From Pontiella sp. (GTDB lineage Bacteria > Verrucomicrobiota > Kiritimatiellia > Kiritimatiellales > Pontiellaceae), in contig JAOZSZ010000045.1 of the NCBI GenBank assembly GCA_029939385.1, positions 1 to 9,077 on the forward strand: 9,077 bases of DNA. Direction: 5' to 3'. Both the position numbers and the translations under genes were made by a program. Position 1 is the stretch's first letter. Each line of letters opens with the position of its first letter. Positions 6,499 through 9,077 of the stretch are shown here, in pieces. The notes under the pieces are model-generated. The model was not told the origin of the DNA. It saw nothing but the letters and a program-made list of their open reading frames with translations, and did not search any database.

Positions 6499-7410
6499 AT
6501 GAACGCGGTGAAAGGAACAATATTTGCGATAAAGCGCTATGCAATCCACGACGGCCCCAACATCCGTACTACGGTATTTTTAAAGGGTTGCCCGCTCTCA
6601 TGTATTTGGTGCCACAATCCGGAAGGACTGAAACCATCGATCAAGGTGGTTACCAATAACGACCGATGCATTAAATGCGGCGCCTGCGTCGAAGCCTGTT
6701 CAGCGCAGGCGTTATCGCTTTCCTCAGACGGTATTGTCCGCGACCAAACCCGTTGCACCCTGAGCATGGAGTGCGTTCGCGTTTGCCCAGCACTAGCGCA
6801 CGAGGCCACAGGATGGGAGACCGACGTCCCCGCACTGATGGCCGAACTAATAAAAGACCAACCCTTCTATAAACAGTCAGGAGGCGGAGTAACCTTTTCC
6901 GGTGGCGAGCCCCTCCAGCAGCCCGCTTTCCTGTTGGAACTACTTAAGGCCTGCGGAAAGGAAAATATCCACCGAGTGGTGGACACCTGCGGCCATACTT
7001 CAACCGACACCCTGCTAGAGATTGCGGAGCATACCGACCTCTTTCTGTTCGACCTCAAACAGATGGATAGCGATGCCCACCAGCGCTTTACCGGCGTGCC
7101 AAATGAGCAAATTCTAAAAAATATCACCGTCTTAGCGAAGACGGGAACGCCGCTACGCATCCGCTTCCCCCTGATCCCCGGCGTTAACACCGACGAAGCC
7201 AACATTCACGCAACCGGTGCCTTTATTTCCACTTTGCCCGGGGTTGACGAAATCGATCTGCTTGCCTATCAAGGAGCCGCAAAAAGTAAGTATACCCGAC
7301 TCGGTATGGAAAATCCCGGAGCAAAACTTACCCCCCCTAGTGCGGAGGAAAAAAACCGCACCCTAGAAATTTTAAAAGAATACGGACTTCACGTCCATTT
7401 TGGAGGATAG
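6499..7410 (+). CDS. hypE: Glycyl-radical enzyme activase (HypD-activating radical SAM enzyme)
   Basis: This cytosolic radical SAM enzyme installs the glycyl radical on its partner, here almost surely the dehydratase directly downstream. (The symbol follows the hydroxyproline system; it is not hydrogenase-maturation HypE.) The 303-residue product begins MNAVKGTIFAIKRYAIHDGP, as activases do. It has the radical SAM CxxxCxxC at C31, C35 and C38 followed by HNPE, a two-cluster ferredoxin insert, GGE at 135-137 (SAM-binding SGGEP), then DLFLFDLKQMD, TGVPN and RFPLIPGVN. The first ferredoxin motif is complete (C57, C60, C63, C67). The second has C86, C92 and C96 but Ser89 where the second cysteine belongs. 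The usual DGPGIRT reads DGPNIRT (18-24). ATG 6499 is chosen because homologues start here; an open frame extends to 6412 but encodes unrelated sequence. No Shine-Dalgarno sequence is visible. The stop is one base before hypD. Confidence 0.9.
   Translation: MNAVKGTIFAIKRYAIHDGPNIRTTVFLKGCPLSCIWCHNPEGLKPSIKVVTNNDRCIKCGACVEACSAQALSLSSDGIVRDQTRCTLSMECVRVCPALAHEATGWETDVPALMAELIKDQPFYKQSGGGVTFSGGEPLQQPAFLLELLKACGKENIHRVVDTCGHTSTDTLLEIAEHTDLFLFDLKQMDSDAHQRFTGVPNEQILKNITVLAKTGTPLRIRFPLIPGVNTDEANIHATGAFISTLPGVDEIDLLAYQGAAKSKYTRLGMENPGAKLTPPSAEEKNRTLEILKEYGLHVHFGG
7402..7406 (+). promoter_or_regulatory. ribosome binding site of hypD inside the end of hypE
   Basis: GGAGG lies five bases before ATG 7412 and is formed by the last codons of the activase (FGG-stop). 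This arrangement suggests translational coupling and good expression of the dehydratase relative to its activase. Confidence 0.75.
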
Positions 7411-7411
7411 C

Positions 7412-9077
7412 ATGAACCAGAGAATACAACGGCTTCGCAAAGAAAGCTTTGATGCCAAACCATCCCTATCAATCGAACGCGCCCTGATTGAAACCGAATT
7501 CTATCAGGAAAACCTCGGCAAGCATTCCTTGCCCGTTCTTCGCGCATTGACCTTCAAGGAAATCTGCAAAAAGAAAACCCTTTATATCGGTGATGGCGAA
7601 TTGATCATCGGCGAACGTGGCCCCTCCCCCAAATGCGTACCGACCTTCCCCGAACTAACCTGTCACTCGGTGGAAGATCTGCATACCCTCAAAAACCGCC
7701 CCATGACCAACTACGATATTACCGAGGAGGACATCCTCACCTACGAGGAAAAAGTGATTCCTTATTGGCAAGGCCGCTCCATGCGCGAACGGATTTTCAG
7801 CCATACCCCTCCGGAGTGGAAAGCCGCCTACGAAGCAGCCCTCTTCACCGAGTTCATGGAGCAACGCGCTCCGGGCCACACCGTCCTAGATGGAACCATC
7901 TATACCACCGGCATGCTCGACCTAAAAAACAAGATCGCCAATCGCATCGAACGCCTCGACTACCTCAATGACCCCGAAGCCGCCGACCGAGCCGAGCAGC
8001 TCAAGGCCATGGATATCGCCTGTGACGCCGCCATAATCTTTGCCCAACGCCACGCCGAACTGGCGGAAAAAATGGCCGAATCAGAAAGCAATCCCGAACG
8101 GAAGGCGGAGCTAGAGCATATGGCCTCCGTCTGCCGCCATGTCCCCGCCAATCCGCCGCGCACCTTCCACGAAGCATTACAAATGTACTGGTTTGTCCAC
8201 CTCGGCACCGTCACCGAACTCAACGGATGGGACTCCATGTCACCAGGACATCTTGATCAACACCTGCACCCCTTCTATAACGCCGGGCTCGCAGATGGTT
8301 CGCTGGATCGAGACCAAGCCAAAGAGCTCATCAGCTGCCTTTGGATCAAAGCCAATAACCAGACTGCACCACCAAAGGTCGGCGTAACCGCCCGCGAAAG
8401 CGGCACCTACAACGACTTTAGCCAGATCAACCTCGGCGGCGTGGATGTGGACGGCAACGATGCCTCCAACGAAATCTCCTACATCATCCTCGAAGTGGTG
8501 GATGAACTGCGCCTGCTCCAGCCCCAGCCCAGCGTACATATCGGCAAAAATAGCCCCGAACGCCTCCTCAAGGCCACCGCCCGCGTCATCCGCAGTGGAC
8601 TCGGCTACCCCGCCGTATTCAACACCGATATCGTCATCGAAGAGATGCTTCGCGCCGGAAAAACCCTTACCGATGCCCGCGAAGGCGGCACCAGTGGCTG
8701 TATTGAAACCGGTGCATTCGGCAAGGAAGCCTATATTCTCACCGGCTACCTCAACGTCCCCAAGGTTCTAGAGGTCACGCTCAATAACGGAACCGACCCA
8801 CTCACCGGTAAGAAAGTCGGCATCGAAACCGGCGACCCGCTCGACTTCCAATCGTTCGACGATCTCTACCAAGCCTTCACAAAACAGCTCGAATATGTCG
8901 TAGAGCTTAAGATCAAGATCAATAACTATATCGAGCGCATGTACGCCAAACACTCCCCTGCTCCATTCCTCTCAGCCGTCATCCACGACTGCATTGAAAA
9001 AGGAAAGGACTACTACGACGGTGGCCCGCGCTACAACACCACCTACATCCAGTGTTGCGGACTCGGCACCGCCACCG
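7412..9077 (+). CDS. hypD: trans-4-hydroxy-L-proline dehydratase, glycyl-radical enzyme (3' end outside window)
   Basis: HypD removes water from trans-4-hydroxy-L-proline by radical chemistry, giving 1-pyrroline-5-carboxylate, which P5C reductase turns into proline. The first 555 codons of about 790 are present. Alignment from memory to the Clostridioides difficile enzyme is nearly gap-free with a shift of four residues. Long shared blocks are FTEFMEQRAPGHTV, LDQHL, GGTSGC, FGKEAY and IETGDP. Active-site residues I recall for HypD are all kept: F148, H156, D274, S330, F336, the thiyl Cys C430 and general base E432 in GTSGCIETG, and Y446. That set separates HypD from pyruvate formate-lyase (Cys-Cys) and from choline or glycerol lyases. 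The glycyl-radical loop near the C-terminus lies beyond the window and cannot be checked. The start is set by GGAGG and by family agreement (SIERALIETEFY). It is the second gene of a tight operon with its activase, and is richer in G+C than rny. Confidence 0.9.
   Translation, partial: MNQRIQRLRKESFDAKPSLSIERALIETEFYQENLGKHSLPVLRALTFKEICKKKTLYIGDGELIIGERGPSPKCVPTFPELTCHSVEDLHTLKNRPMTNYDITEEDILTYEEKVIPYWQGRSMRERIFSHTPPEWKAAYEAALFTEFMEQRAPGHTVLDGTIYTTGMLDLKNKIANRIERLDYLNDPEAADRAEQLKAMDIACDAAIIFAQRHAELAEKMAESESNPERKAELEHMASVCRHVPANPPRTFHEALQMYWFVHLGTVTELNGWDSMSPGHLDQHLHPFYNAGLADGSLDRDQAKELISCLWIKANNQTAPPKVGVTARESGTYNDFSQINLGGVDVDGNDASNEISYIILEVVDELRLLQPQPSVHIGKNSPERLLKATARVIRSGLGYPAVFNTDIVIEEMLRAGKTLTDAREGGTSGCIETGAFGKEAYILTGYLNVPKVLEVTLNNGTDPLTGKKVGIETGDPLDFQSFDDLYQAFTKQLEYVVELKIKINNYIERMYAKHSPAPFLSAVIHDCIEKGKDYYDGGPRYNTTYIQCCGLGTAT

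Noticed and set aside
7633..8953. Open frames of 60-110 codons on both strands within hypD
   Set aside because: They lie in other frames of a strongly conserved coding region, have no family resemblance, and reflect its codon bias.
7412..9077. Pyruvate formate-lyase or choline/glycerol-type lyase
   Set aside because: There is no Cys-Cys pair at the active site, and the substrate-pocket residues match HypD throughout.

Overview
This window is a compact piece of bacterial chromosome holding six protein genes. They are: a 5-formyltetrahydrofolate cyclo-ligase remnant or fragment at the left edge; rny (RNase Y); a YraN/UPF0102 nuclease-like gene and glgA (glycogen synthase), both on the minus strand; rnr (RNase R); and a glycyl-radical pair made of an activase and the first ~70% of a trans-4-hydroxy-L-proline dehydratase. 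I see no tRNA, rRNA, CRISPR array, transposase, integrase or phage gene. The organism is not identifiable with certainty. RNase Y downstream of a folate cyclo-ligase, RNase R, a bacterial GT5 glycogen synthase and an oxygen-sensitive glycyl-radical enzyme suggest an anaerobic or facultatively anaerobic Gram-negative, possibly of the PVC group (Kiritimatiellota, Lentisphaerota or Verrucomicrobiota). That placement is an inference from gene content only.

Left part (1-2196, plus strand). The cyclo-ligase C-terminal two thirds ends at 456. An in-frame TAA sits at bases 1-3, at a point where the family sequence should continue, so the gene is either broken or affected by an edge or sequence error. 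Bases 457-594 hold a good sigma-70-like promoter (465-492), a ten-base-pair interrupted stem-loop (512-575) and a strong ribosome binding site that sets the RNase Y start at GTG 595. A hairpin with a T run (2164-2191) ends rny and separates it from the convergent minus-strand pair.

Middle part (2197-6325). glgA and yraN form an overlapping minus-strand pair. glgA and rnr are divergent with start codons only 24 bases apart, so each promoter must lie in or very near the other gene's coding sequence. GlgA has serine at the position where the family almost always has the ADP-glucose-binding lysine.

Right part (6326-9077). A 173-base spacer with two perfect inverted repeats leads into the activase. 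One repeat surrounds a possible -10 element just before the activase start. The dehydratase follows after a single base, with its ribosome binding site inside the last codons of the activase. All HypD active-site residues that I recall and that fall inside the window are conserved, so the pair very probably converts trans-4-hydroxy-L-proline to 1-pyrroline-5-carboxylate. This feeds proline or glutamate metabolism from collagen-like or plant and algal hydroxyproline-rich protein. The pair is visibly richer in G+C than rny, which may point to a separate origin. I did not find a clearly new system. The most testable oddities are the GlgA Lys-to-Ser change, the activase's missing ferredoxin cysteine, and the palindrome before the activase.
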